Shown in pieces: positions 16,080 to 24,135 of a stretch of 64,000 nucleotides of DNA. The translations under genes and the position numbers were made by a program. Each line of letters opens with the position of its first letter. Position 1 is the first letter of the stretch. This DNA is from Chthonomonas calidirosea (GTDB lineage: Bacteria; Armatimonadota; Fimbriimonadia; Fimbriimonadales; Fimbriimonadaceae): positions 62,001-126,000 of the forward strand of contig CAMCWC010000003.1 in the NCBI GenBank assembly GCA_945882415.1, given 5' to 3'. The notes under the pieces were generated by a model that saw only the letters and a list, made by a program, of their open reading frames with translations, made no database searches and was not told where the DNA came from.

Positions 16080-16757
16080 ATGAGCCAACTTCCTGCAGAT
16101 CAACCTCACGCGATACCACCGCGGCGATTGGTGCTGGTCGGCCCTCCCGGTGTGGGAAAGGGCACGATGAGTGCACTGCTCAAGGAGCGACTCGGGCTAA
16201 GAACCCTCTCGTCCGGCGAAATCTTCCGCCACGAGATCGAGATGCAGACGGATCTCGGACGTATGGCCAAGCGGTACATCGACCACGGCGAGCTCGTGCC
16301 GAACGGCGTGACGATCGAGATGATGTCGAAGCAACTTCACGATCCGCAGATCAAGCAGTCTGGCTTTGTTCTGGACGGATTTCCACGAACAGTGAAGCAA
16401 GCGGAAGCGCTTGATGAAGTGCTGTTCGAACTTGAACAGGGGCTGGATAAGGTTGTCAGTCTTGAAGTTCCGCAGGAAGTGATCGTGCAACGGCTCACTG
16501 GTCGCATTGGTTGCACCAAGTGCGGCGAGATTTATCACAGCAAAAACAAGCCACCGAAGCGAGAAGGGGTCTGCGACCGATGCAACAGCCCGCTCTTCGT
16601 TCGAGAAGATGACCGCCCTGAGACAATCCGAGAGCGAATCCGTGTCTTCTGGGAAACGACGGCCCCGGTGATCGAGTACTACGCGAAGACTTCGACGCTC
16701 CAACGTGTCGATGCGAGCCACGGTCCAGAAAACACTTACGCAGCAATCTGCAGCTGA
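16080..16757 (+). CDS. adk: Adenylate kinase
   Basis: 225 residues from the ATG at 16080, which lies after the secY terminator. It interconverts ATP + AMP and two ADP. The P-loop GPPGVGKGT, the AMP-binding segment LSSGEIFRHE and GFPRTVKQAE are present. The long LID domain has two CxxC pairs (CTKC and CDRC), so it should bind a structural zinc. The weak -10 TATCAT at 16062-16067 would give a 5-6 nt leader. Confidence 0.96.
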   Translation: MSQLPADQPHAIPPRRLVLVGPPGVGKGTMSALLKERLGLRTLSSGEIFRHEIEMQTDLGRMAKRYIDHGELVPNGVTIEMMSKQLHDPQIKQSGFVLDGFPRTVKQAEALDEVLFELEQGLDKVVSLEVPQEVIVQRLTGRIGCTKCGEIYHSKNKPPKREGVCDRCNSPLFVREDDRPETIRERIRVFWETTAPVIEYYAKTSTLQRVDASHGPENTYAAICS

Positions 16758-16803
16758 ACATTTCAAAGCCCTAAGCGTCATTTCGAGTGACACTGGGTTG
16801 TAA

Positions 16804-17604
16804 ATGAACCGAATTTCTTCCCCGTTGACGGCTTGCTTGCTCGCATTGGGGCCCGTTGCGCTCGCCGATTGGACGCAGTTCGAAATTGCGTACACCATCC
16901 GAACCTTGTCTGGAAAGCAGAACGTGGAGAACTGGAGACGAACGCGCCCACTCACCGTGTCCAGCTTCGAAACTGCTACTCATCCCGCTCTCCGATCTGA
17001 GATCGGGACTGCGACGCTGACGCGCGCGAAGGCAAGTTGGAAACTCGAACTCAAAGGAAGGGGCTACGACAACGTGGCGGTTTGGGACGGCAGGAGACTG
17101 TTTGTAAAGGCCCAGGGCCACGTTTTGGTCTTGCCTACCTGCGATCCGACTTACTTAGAGGTTCTTCCGAGGATCGGGCTGAATCTGCCCGGGCTGCAAA
17201 TCTATAAGCCGGCCGAAGTACCGAACGCGGAATATGTGCTGGAGCATCGCTCTCGCCGAAATGATCGCGAGCTCCACTACAACTTCACGAGTCTTATTCC
17301 CGCAAGCAAGGGTCTGAAAGTGCAGCCGGCGGCCAACTTCCTCGGGGCAAACTTTGAGCGACGCGTGAGTCCCAGCAGATTCGAGACCTTGCTCGACACT
17401 GAAAGCAACTTGAGGTACGAAACCTACCATGTAGTTTCGAAGAAGAACGTCAAATCTGAGGCGGAAATTTCGATTCTTCCCCACCTTTCTGAGGGAACGG
17501 TTCTACAGTTCCCGGGGCCAATCTCGTTTTCGTTCGATCCAAGAGGTGGGAGTCTGGACGCGCAGTTGGAGCGAGCAAAAGCCGCCAAGGCCGGAACTGG
17601 CTGA
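16804..17604 (+). CDS. Secreted protein of unknown function
   Basis: 266 residues. Signal peptide at 1-21 (MNRISSPLTACLLALGPVALA). The mature part is beta-rich (ASWKLELKGRGYDNVAVWDGRRLFVKAQG; ESNLRYETYHVV), a pattern seen in LolA- and RseB-like lipid-binding proteins. That is a resemblance only. It sits between adk and infA, where map is usually found. Confidence 0.7.
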   Translation: MNRISSPLTACLLALGPVALADWTQFEIAYTIRTLSGKQNVENWRRTRPLTVSSFETATHPALRSEIGTATLTRAKASWKLELKGRGYDNVAVWDGRRLFVKAQGHVLVLPTCDPTYLEVLPRIGLNLPGLQIYKPAEVPNAEYVLEHRSRRNDRELHYNFTSLIPASKGLKVQPAANFLGANFERRVSPSRFETLLDTESNLRYETYHVVSKKNVKSEAEISILPHLSEGTVLQFPGPISFSFDPRGGSLDAQLERAKAAKAGTG

Positions 17605-17655
17605 AAGATGGGTGCTCGCCAGAATCTTCTTTGAAAAAGCGATGCTAGGGCGCAT

Positions 17656-17664
17656 TGATATACT
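17656..17664 (+). promoter_or_regulatory. Extended -10 promoter of the tyrosine phosphatase gene
   Basis: TGATATACT: an extended -10 (TGn) with hexamer TATACT at 17659-17664, ending 8 nt before GTG 17673. A leaderless GTG start is expected. Confidence 0.5.
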
Positions 17665-17672
17665 AGTAGCGC

Positions 17673-18155
17673 GTGATCAAGGTCCTTTTTGTATGCCTAG
17701 GCAACATATGCCGTAGCCCGATGGCGGAAGCGATCTTGAAGCACAAGGTGGCCGCCGGACCTTTGCGTGGGCGGGTGAAGGTGGATTCCGCCGGTACGGG
17801 CGATTGGCACGAAGGTCAGCTCCCTAACCCCAGAACCCGAAAGGTTTGTTCGGTAAACGGGATCACCGCAAACTCATTGGCCCGTCAAGTGAACAGCTTG
17901 GACTTCCGCGATTTTGACCTGATCATCGCGATGGATCGCAAGAATCACCGCGACCTGTTGGCTTGGCCCGGCAGCGTTTCCGAGAAAGTTCACCTCATGA
18001 GAGACTGGTTGGGTGAACCAGAGACGGATGTTCCAGATCCGTATTACGGAAACGAATCGGACTTTGAGCACTGTTTCGACTTGCTAAGCCGAAGCTGTGA
18101 CGCCCTTTATGCAGACCTTATGTCCCGATTCACGACCGATCCCGGTACAATGTAG
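17673..18155 (+). CDS. Low-molecular-weight protein tyrosine phosphatase
   Basis: 160 residues. The N-terminal P-loop [13 protein letters not shown] (C-x5-R-S) and the C-terminal general-acid loop VPDPYYG define the family. Substrates are phosphotyrosine proteins, in many bacteria the tyrosine kinases of polysaccharide export. Arsenate reductase is less likely because the DPYYG loop is intact. The GTG start is set by the extended -10 just upstream. infA follows after 4 nt but has its own -10. Confidence 0.9.
   Translation: MIKVLFVCLGNICRSPMAEAILKHKVAAGPLRGRVKVDSAGTGDWHEGQLPNPRTRKVCSVNGITANSLARQVNSLDFRDFDLIIAMDRKNHRDLLAWPGSVSEKVHLMRDWLGEPETDVPDPYYGNESDFEHCFDLLSRSCDALYADLMSRFTTDPGTM
18146..18151 (+). 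promoter_or_regulatory. -10 element of infA
   Basis: TACAAT ends 8 nt before ATG 18160 and overlaps the end of the phosphatase gene. Confidence 0.4.
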
Positions 18156-18159
18156 AAGA

Positions 18160-18417
18160 ATGGCGAGAAGACCGTACCGGCCGCGAACAAAGGACATTGA
18201 CAAAGAGAAGGGGATTGAGCTCGAGGGCTCGGTGCTGGAAAACCTTCCGAATGCCCGATTTCGCGTGAAGCTGGACGAAACCGAAGGCGAGATTCTTGCT
18301 CACGTCAGCGGAAAGATGCGAATGCACTACATTCGAATCCTTCCTGGCGACCGTGTGAAAGTTGAGCTCAGCCCATACGACCTCACCATGGGTCGAATCA
18401 CGTACCGATTTAAGTAA
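18160..18417 (+). CDS. infA: Translation initiation factor IF-1
   Basis: 85 residues. The OB-fold core is near-canonical ([46 protein letters not shown]). The N-terminus is about 13 residues longer and basic ([16 protein letters not shown]) compared with the usual 72-residue protein. It binds the 30S A site during initiation. The 3' end overlaps the convergent acetyltransferase by 8 nt. Confidence 0.96.
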   Translation: MARRPYRPRTKDIDKEKGIELEGSVLENLPNARFRVKLDETEGEILAHVSGKMRMHYIRILPGDRVKVELSPYDLTMGRITYRFK

Positions 18418-18967
18418 GCAGGCCGTACGTCGCGATGTCCGTCCAAGCTCCGTGGGCATCGCGCCGGAACCGTCGGTGAGTTCCTTCAAGTTCAAATCCT
18501 AGCCTGAGCGCGATGTTCGCACTCTGAACGTTACGGGTGTCACAGCGAAGGATTAGCTTTGTTGATTGGAGCGCCGTGCGTGCTGTCTCCAGCAGGGCGT
18601 TGCAGGCTTCAGTCATGTATCCGTTGCCGGTCTCGGCGGTGGCGAGCCAGTAGCCAATCTCAAATTGCCGGATGTCCCACTGGCACTTCACAAAACCGGT
18701 GACGCCAATTGTGCTGCCATCGGATCGTTTCAAGATGCGGTAGTTCAGCTCGTTACGCAGGGTGAATTGCGCGCTTTGTCGACGAACATGAGACTCGACT
18801 TGTTCGAGAAAAATCCCGTCAACTGCCCAGTCTAAATACTGAGCCAACTCGGGCTGGGAAGCGGCCGCAGCCGCGTACAGGTCCTTTCCGGTATCAGGCA
18901 AGTGCCGCTCAAGAAGAAGTCTTGACGTTACAAGTGTGTCCGGAACATGAATGAGGATCGGGTCCAC
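18410..18967 (-). CDS. GNAT-family N-acetyltransferase (RimJ/RimL type)
   Basis: 185 residues. It has the RimJ/RimL-type layout: TSRLLLERH at the N-terminus, [20 protein letters not shown] as the acetyl-CoA-binding core, and [21 protein letters not shown] near the end. Typical substrates are N-termini of ribosomal proteins or small amines. Placement inside the ribosomal block on the opposite strand is suggestive but no more than that. The GTG start is set by CATAAT 7 nt upstream. Confidence 0.88.
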   Translation of the reverse strand: MDPILIHVPDTLVTSRLLLERHLPDTGKDLYAAAAASQPELAQYLDWAVDGIFLEQVESHVRRQSAQFTLRNELNYRILKRSDGSTIGVTGFVKCQWDIRQFEIGYWLATAETGNGYMTEACNALLETARTALQSTKLILRCDTRNVQSANIALRLGFELEGTHRRFRRDAHGAWTDIATYGLLT

Positions 18968-18974
18968 AGTTTCG

Positions 18975-18980
18975 ATTATG
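18975..18980 (-). promoter_or_regulatory. -10 element of the acetyltransferase gene
   Basis: CATAAT on the minus strand ends 7 nt before GTG 18967. Confidence 0.45.
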
Positions 18981-19049
18981 GGTGGCCAGTTGAAGAAGTA
19001 CTAGCGGTGCTGGCGCTCAGCCGTTGGGCGCAGCCGATTACGGTTACTG

Positions 19050-19138
19050 GTGAAAATACTGGGCTGAACAGGATTTTCACAAACAGGCGAGAAGTTATTG
19101 CGAGATCGGGAAGGGCTTTGTGGTATCCTTCCTGTTTG
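19050..19138 (+). promoter_or_regulatory. Promoter region of the rpmJ-rpsM-rpsK-rpoA operon
   Basis: An extended -10-like TGGTATCCT (hexamer TATCCT at 19124-19129) gives a leader of about 100 nt before rpmJ. Two inverted repeats frame it: GTGAAAAT/ATTTTCAC (19050-19057, 19073-19080) and CAAACAGG/CCTGTTTG (19080-19087, 19131-19138). The second pair brackets the promoter. Confidence 0.35.
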
Positions 19139-19233
19139 CGCCCAGGTGCCTGATGGCTAGCATGCGTCGCCGATATTTCACGGCGAGATTGCGATGCTTT
19201 ATGTAAGGACGAGTCTGGGTGACGATTTGAAAC

Positions 19234-19347
19234 ATGAAAGTTCGGGCCAGTGTTAAGCGAATTTGCGATAAGTGCAAGATTGTCAAGCGCAATGGAGTTG
19301 TGCGTGTAATCTGCATCGTGCCGAAGCACAAGCAGCGACAGGGTTAA
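19234..19347 (+). CDS. rpmJ: 50S ribosomal protein L36
   Basis: 37 residues, [20 protein letters not shown] then GVVRVIC and a basic tail. The zinc ligands C11, C14, C27 and H32 are all present, so this is the zinc-binding form. It is a standard first gene of the rpsM-rpsK-rpoA operon and lies 14 nt before rpsM. Confidence 0.95.
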   Translation: MKVRASVKRICDKCKIVKRNGVVRVICIVPKHKQRQG

Positions 19348-19361
19348 GGCGTTAAAGAAGC

Positions 19362-19739
19362 ATGGCGAGAATTGCAGGTATTGACCTTCCGCGCGATAAA
19401 GCGGTGATTTACTCTCTTCCGGTCCTTTACGGGATTGGGAAGCACAACGTGCATGATCTGGTCGCGAAAGCGGGCATCGATCCACGCACTAAAGTGCGTG
19501 ACCTCACGGAGCAGGACATTACTCGGCTTCGAGAGATCATCGACGCTGACTATCAGGTTGAAGGAGACCTTCGCCGAGAAGTCGGTGGAAACATTCGCCG
19601 ACTCATCGAAATTCGATGTCTTCGCGGAATCCGTCACACCCGTGGCCTGCCCGTTCATGGTCAGCGAACCCGAAGTAATGCTCGAACGCGTAAGGGTAAG
19701 CCCAAGACGGTCGCCGGCAAGAAAAAGGTCAAGAAGTAA
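19362..19739 (+). CDS. rpsM: 30S ribosomal protein S13
   Basis: 125 residues. It opens [15 protein letters not shown] and ends with the S13 signature [20 protein letters not shown] and a Lys-rich tail. It contacts the P-site tRNA and forms inter-subunit bridges. Gap to rpsK is 13 nt. Confidence 0.97.
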   Translation: MARIAGIDLPRDKAVIYSLPVLYGIGKHNVHDLVAKAGIDPRTKVRDLTEQDITRLREIIDADYQVEGDLRREVGGNIRRLIEIRCLRGIRHTRGLPVHGQRTRSNARTRKGKPKTVAGKKKVKK

Positions 19740-19752
19740 GGCTTAAAGATTT

Positions 19753-20145
19753 ATGGCACGAAAGACAGTTCAGAAAGGCAAGCAGAAGGAAAAGAAGAAT
19801 ATTCCGGTTGGCGTTGCTCATATCCACGCTTCGTTCAACAACACGCTTGTTACGATCACCGATCCACGAGGGAACACGATTTCTTGGGCCAGCGCCGGAA
19901 ACGTCAACTTCAAGGGAAGTCGAAAAGGCACTCCGTTTGCTGCGCAAGTTGCCGCCGACAAAGCCAGCCGACTCGCCCAAGATCACGGCCTTAAGAAGGT
20001 TGAGGTTTTGGTGCGCGGGCCGGGTTCCGGTCGAGAGACTGCCATTCGCGCTCTCCAGGCTTCCGGGCTTGAAGTCACGACTATTGTCGATGTGACCCCG
20101 CTGCCACACAACGGTTGCCGCCCGCCAAAGCGACGCCGAGTCTGA
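19753..20145 (+). CDS. rpsK: 30S ribosomal protein S11
   Basis: 130 residues. Characteristic segments are [39 protein letters not shown] and the C-terminal [16 protein letters not shown]. It forms part of the 30S platform. rpsD, which often follows, is absent; the next gene is rpoA. Confidence 0.97.
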   Translation: MARKTVQKGKQKEKKNIPVGVAHIHASFNNTLVTITDPRGNTISWASAGNVNFKGSRKGTPFAAQVAADKASRLAQDHGLKKVEVLVRGPGSGRETAIRALQASGLEVTTIVDVTPLPHNGCRPPKRRRV

Positions 20146-20156
20146 TTTCTCCTGCA

Positions 20157-20173
20157 GGGGGCTTCGGCTCCCC
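20157..20173 (+). other. UUCG-loop hairpin between rpsK and rpoA
   Basis: GGGGGC, loop TTCG, GCTCCCC: six pairs including one G-U, closed by a very stable C(UUCG)G tetraloop. No T-run follows, so it is not a terminator. It may protect or tune the rpoA part of the transcript. Confidence 0.5.
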
Positions 20174-20199
20174 TCGCCATTCCGCAACCCACGATTACG

Positions 20200-21189
20200 A
20201 TGCCGCAAATTACGACCCTTGATCTCCAAACCGAATACGGGAAGTTCATTCTCGAACCGCTTGAGCGTGGCTATGGCCACACGCTCGGGAACGCACTGCG
20301 CCGCGTCCTGCTCAGCTCCATCCACGGAGCCGCTGTCTCTGCGCTTAAGATTGACAAGGTTGCTCATGAGTTCGCGCCAATTCCAGGCGTGAAAGAAGAC
20401 GTTACGCAATTGATGCTGAACCTGAAGGATTTGGCAATCAAGGCGACGCCAGAGAATTTTGCAGAAGAAGTTGTTCTCCACATCGATGTCAAGGGTCCTG
20501 GTCGCGTGACCGGCGCCGACATCGTTTGCCCAGAAGGCTTCAGCATCGCGAATCCAGAGATGTATCTCGCGACGATTAGCGACGAGTCCAGTCTGTCCAT
20601 CGAACTCTACGTTGGATGGGGCACGGGCTATGTTCTTCCGGAGAAGCAGGACAAGTACAAGGGCATCATCGGAGTCATTCCATTCGGCGCCCAGTACACG
20701 CCGATCACCAAGGTGAACTTCACGGTTGAAGCCACCCGCGTCGGAATGCGAACCGACTACGAGCGACTTGTGCTCGACATTTTCACCAACGGCGCCATCG
20801 CTCCGAACGACGCTCTTTCTCAGGCTTCGCGAATTCTCGTGAAGTTCTTCGAGATGTTCAGCGACCTTGGAGAAGCCGGTTACGAAGCCAGCATTGGTAT
20901 TGAGCTTGACGAAGATTCTGCGTTGCTCAAGAACGTGCCTGACCTTCGCATCGAAGAACTCGATTTCTCCCAACGAACGTTTAACTGCCTTCGACGTGCC
21001 GGTATTTTGACCCTGCGCGCCCTGGCAGCCACCAACGAATCTGATCTCACCTCCATTCGAGGCTTCGGCAAGAAATCCTTGGTTGAAGTTCGAGACAAGC
21101 TGGGTGAGCACGGTCTGGAAATGAAGCCACCGAAGGGCGGCGTACGCATTCTGGACACCCTCGACGATGACGAGGAGGACGAATTCTAA
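20200..21189 (+). CDS. rpoA: DNA-directed RNA polymerase subunit alpha
   Basis: 329 residues. The N-terminal dimerisation domain has FILEPLERGYGHTLGNALRR and LLSSIHGAAVSALKI. A linker leads to the C-terminal domain with its helix-hairpin-helix (RIEELDFSQRTFNCLRRAGI; SIRGFGKKSLVEVRDKL), followed by an acidic tail (DDDEEDEF). The C-terminal domain contacts UP elements and activators. Confidence 0.98.
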   Translation: MPQITTLDLQTEYGKFILEPLERGYGHTLGNALRRVLLSSIHGAAVSALKIDKVAHEFAPIPGVKEDVTQLMLNLKDLAIKATPENFAEEVVLHIDVKGPGRVTGADIVCPEGFSIANPEMYLATISDESSLSIELYVGWGTGYVLPEKQDKYKGIIGVIPFGAQYTPITKVNFTVEATRVGMRTDYERLVLDIFTNGAIAPNDALSQASRILVKFFEMFSDLGEAGYEASIGIELDEDSALLKNVPDLRIEELDFSQRTFNCLRRAGILTLRALAATNESDLTSIRGFGKKSLVEVRDKLGEHGLEMKPPKGGVRILDTLDDDEEDEF

Positions 21190-21228
21190 CCACCGGCAGT
21201 CCGCCGGAAACGGAACCAGGAAACAAGC

Positions 21229-21681
21229 ATGAGACACAAAGTTGATCACCGTAAACTCGGACTGCCAACAGATCAGCGCATGGCGCTGCTCACCAATTTG
21301 CAGCGGCAGTTCATTCGACACGGCTACCTCCGAACGACCCTCGGACGAGCTAAGGAGCTTCAGCGACTGGTTGAAAAGCTCATTACTCTGACTAAGCTCG
21401 AGGATGGGCTGGAAGCACGACGCCGAGCCCGAAAGGTTCTCGTCGGCCACAGCAGCAGCTCGCCAAAGCCAGAGAAGGTCCTCGCAGGAAAGACCGCCGC
21501 AGAGAAAACCGAAATTCTCGCTGCGCGAAGTCTGATCAACGGTGAAGATCTCGTCAAGCACCTTTTTGACAACATCGGTCCTCGCGTTAAGAACCGACCG
21601 GGTGGCTACACCCGACTGACGAAGCTCGCTCCACGACGTGGCGACGCCGCTCCGCAGGCCGTTCTAGAACTCGTTGACTAA
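21229..21681 (+). CDS. rplQ: 50S ribosomal protein L17
   Basis: 150 residues. It opens MRHKVDHRKLGLPTDQRMA and has LLTNLQRQFIRHGYLRTT and the closing RPGGYTRLTKLAPRRGDAAP. It is somewhat longer than the common 115-130 residues because of a mid-protein stretch (HSSSSPKPEKVLAGKTAAEK). It lines the peptide exit region. Confidence 0.96.
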   Translation: MRHKVDHRKLGLPTDQRMALLTNLQRQFIRHGYLRTTLGRAKELQRLVEKLITLTKLEDGLEARRRARKVLVGHSSSSPKPEKVLAGKTAAEKTEILAARSLINGEDLVKHLFDNIGPRVKNRPGGYTRLTKLAPRRGDAAPQAVLELVD

Positions 21682-21698
21682 GTCCGGGTAACCGGACT

Positions 21699-22490
21699 AT
21701 GAGACTTAAACTTGTAGTTGCCTACGATGGCACCGACTTCCGCGGCTGGGCCGCACAAACTGAGCAGAGAACTGTTCAGAGCACATTGACGAATGCTGTT
21801 CGCCTAGTCTCGGGCGAGGAAATCGAGATTCAAGGAGCCAGTCGAACGGACTCCGGAGCGCACGCGAAAGGGCAAGTTTGCCACTTCGATACGCACCGAG
21901 GAATTCCGGTCGAAAAGTGGCCGAGCGTATTGAACAAAGTTCTGCCGCCAGATTTGGCGGTGGTTTCTGCAAAGAAGGTTCAGCCGGAATTCAACAGTCG
22001 GTTTTACGCTCAAGATCGCTGGTATCGCTATCGGATCTCTACCGGAGATCCCGATCCGCATCGAAGCCGCTTTCACCACTGCTATGGCAAACCGCTCAAT
22101 CTGGAGCGGATGCAAGCTGCCGCAGAGGTCTTCCTTGGAGAACACGATTTCCGCGCTTTTACCGAGGAACTGGATTTTCACACGCTCAACACGGTGAGGA
22201 AAATCTTTCGTTTCGAAGTAAACCGGGTGCGAGATGAGGTGTGGGTGGACGTGGTTGGTACCGCTTTTCTTCGCGGAATGATGCGAAGAATGTCGGGAGC
22301 GATTCTAGAAGTAGGTCGTGGTTACCGCCCCGTCGAAGAGGTCAGCAAACTCCTTGAACTCAAGGAGCGGGAAAACATTCAGTGGCCGGTGGTATTGCCG
22401 GCGCGCGGATTGTGCCTCATGCGCGTTCGATATGAACGTCGCCCCAAAGACAGCAGACTCAATAAAAATTTGAAAGACCCGCAGGGGTGA
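21699..22490 (+). CDS. truA: tRNA pseudouridine(38-40) synthase TruA
   Basis: 263 residues. The catalytic aspartate lies in GASRTDSGAHAKGQ. RLKLVVAYDGTDFRGWAAQ at the N-terminus and FLRGMMRRMSGAILEVGRG near the end are typical of TruA. It isomerises uridines 38-40 in the anticodon arm. It is 17 nt after rplQ and overlaps the GTG alternative start of rplM. Confidence 0.96.
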   Translation: MRLKLVVAYDGTDFRGWAAQTEQRTVQSTLTNAVRLVSGEEIEIQGASRTDSGAHAKGQVCHFDTHRGIPVEKWPSVLNKVLPPDLAVVSAKKVQPEFNSRFYAQDRWYRYRISTGDPDPHRSRFHHCYGKPLNLERMQAAAEVFLGEHDFRAFTEELDFHTLNTVRKIFRFEVNRVRDEVWVDVVGTAFLRGMMRRMSGAILEVGRGYRPVEEVSKLLELKERENIQWPVVLPARGLCLMRVRYERRPKDSRLNKNLKDPQG

Positions 22491-22498
22491 CAGAAACA

Positions 22499-22942
22499 AT
22501 GAATCGAACATTTACAAATAAAGGCGAGTACACCGATCACAAATGGTATGTGGTCGATGCGGCCGGTATTCCTCTGGGGCGTTTGGCTGGACAAGTCGCG
22601 AAGGTCCTCCGCGGGAAGGGTAAGCCGAATTTTCAATACAACGTTGACACCGGTGACTTCGTCGTCATCATCAACGCCGACAAGGTGGTTCTCACTGGCA
22701 ACAAGGCCGATGAGCTCATTTACTGGCACACCGGTTGGCCAGGCGGACTGCGCAACGTTTCGCGCGGCAACCTCCTGGAAAACGATCCGGTGAAGCTGGT
22801 TGAAAAGGCCGTATGGGGAATGACTCCCAAGACCAAGCTCGGCAAGGCACTTTTCAAGAAACTCAAGGTTTACGCGGGCTCAGAGCATCCGCATGCGGCA
22901 CAGAATCCGGAGCCGCTCAACGTCCGGAAGGAGAGGAACTAA
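22499..22942 (+). CDS. rplM: 50S ribosomal protein L13
   Basis: 147 residues from ATG 22499. The L13 fold is shown by DHKWYVVDAAGIPLGRLA, VDTGDFVVIINADK and KAVWGMTPKTKLGKALFKKLKVY, with HPHAAQNPE at the end. A GTG at 22487 overlapping the truA stop would add MTET; the ATG form matches usual L13 N-termini better. rpsI follows after 3 nt, the common rplM-rpsI pair. Confidence 0.96.
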   Translation: MNRTFTNKGEYTDHKWYVVDAAGIPLGRLAGQVAKVLRGKGKPNFQYNVDTGDFVVIINADKVVLTGNKADELIYWHTGWPGGLRNVSRGNLLENDPVKLVEKAVWGMTPKTKLGKALFKKLKVYAGSEHPHAAQNPEPLNVRKERN

Positions 22943-22945
22943 CGC

Positions 22946-23335
22946 ATGGCAGAATCAAATTACGGAACGGGCCGACGCAAGTGCGCGATTGCACGAGTCT
23001 GGATCACTCAGGGCGAAGGCAACATCAGCATCAACGGTCGAGACTTCAAGGAGTATTTGGGCCGACCAGTTCTTGAGATCCTCGTCAAGAGCCCACTCGT
23101 TGCTCTCCAGATGGACGGACGATTTGACGTCAAAGCCACCTGTAAGGGCGGCGGAATGGCCGGACAGGCTGGCGCCGTCCGACTCGGTATCTCCCGAGCC
23201 CTTCTGCAGTACGACGAAACCCTGCGAAAAGAACTTCGCGGTCATGGCTTCCTCACCCGGGATTCCCGCGTCAAGGAACGAAAGAAGTACGGTCGAAAGA
23301 AAGCTCGACGTGGCTTCCAGTTCGTTAAGCGCTGA
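22946..23335 (+). CDS. rpsI: 30S ribosomal protein S9
   Basis: 129 residues. It has YGTGRRKCAIARVWI at the N-terminus, CKGGGMAGQAGAVRLGISRAL in the middle and the basic RKKARRGFQFVKR tail whose last residues reach the P-site tRNA. It is the last gene of the block, ended by the terminator at 23364. Confidence 0.97.
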   Translation: MAESNYGTGRRKCAIARVWITQGEGNISINGRDFKEYLGRPVLEILVKSPLVALQMDGRFDVKATCKGGGMAGQAGAVRLGISRALLQYDETLRKELRGHGFLTRDSRVKERKKYGRKKARRGFQFVKR

Positions 23336-23363
23336 GAACTCGTTCTCACCCGCAAACTCAATC

Positions 23364-23397
23364 ATGGGTTCCAAACTTCGGTTTGGAACCCATTTTT
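23364..23397 (+). terminator. Strong Rho-independent terminator after rpsI
   Basis: A 13-bp perfect stem (ATGGGTTCCAAAC, 23364-23376, with GTTTGGAACCCAT, 23381-23393) closes a TTCG tetraloop, followed by TTTTT. It also lies at the 3' end of the convergent gene at 23401. Confidence 0.93.
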
Positions 23398-23400
23398 CGT

Positions 23401-23910
23401 TTAGTTCATTCGCTTTCGCACGCTCTTGACGGCGTGCATGTAGCCGTCGAACTCATCGCTGAGGCGGTAGAGGACCTCCGCCTCTTCTTCAAACGGCGAT
23501 TCTCGATAGGACGAAGCGATGTAGTAGCTCGCCTTTCCTTGGGCTGGTGCATCGATCAAACCATCAACATGACCAGCCTTCCGTAGGTGCTGGAAATACT
23601 CGGGGTACATCCCTGCCCAAAAGAGCAAGTAGTCGCCGATGTGCTTGTGAACTTCGCGCTCGCGGAGGAAAGAGTTCGCGTGGAGGCGAACGTCAGCCTC
23701 GGGAAGCATTCCGGTTACGGTTGGGATTCGGTGTCCAAAAGCATCACGGATGCCGTGCATCCGCTCAAAGTGGGCAAACCGGACCAGGAGGTCGGCGAGG
23801 TAGGCCTCGGTCGTTTCGCTCGGGAGTACTCCCGATTCGTGCTGGATGGCATCGTGGAGCAGCGTCCGGAAGTATTGTCCGAGTGGCTCGTTTGTGAACT
23901 GTAGCTTCAT
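23401..23910 (-). CDS. Conserved protein of unknown function
   Basis: 169 residues, soluble, mostly helical, no signal peptide. Recognisable features are limited to an aromatic-rich segment (HIGDYLLFWAGMYPEYFQHLR) and several conserved-looking acidic and histidine residues (LLVRFAHFERMHG). No family assigned. It is convergent with rpsI and has a private promoter region of about 225 nt shared with the next divergent gene. Confidence 0.7.
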   Translation of the reverse strand: MKLQFTNEPLGQYFRTLLHDAIQHESGVLPSETTEAYLADLLVRFAHFERMHGIRDAFGHRIPTVTGMLPEADVRLHANSFLREREVHKHIGDYLLFWAGMYPEYFQHLRKAGHVDGLIDAPAQGKASYYIASSYRESPFEEEAEVLYRLSDEFDGYMHAVKSVRKRMN

Positions 23911-24135
23911 GCTTTTTCTCGATCTGATTTTCGTGGCTTCATTGCCGTAGATGGCGTCACTGCCAATCTAGTTCCGAACATCCTATCAGAACTTAGGACT
24001 TTCTCAAAAAATACAAGTAATAATGCTAGCTTGCGCTATTGACAAAGCTTGTTGGCACTCGTGACGAAAGAGTGCTGAGGAGATATGGAACGATTGCGTA
24101 ACGCCGTTGCGTCAAGATGATTAGAGGACATTCGC

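Noticed and set aside
19729-21561. 610-codon open frame on the minus strand across rpsK, rpoA and rplQ
   Set aside because: It lies antisense to three certain genes. Its protein has no domain logic and the frame stays open only because of the codon bias of the sense genes.
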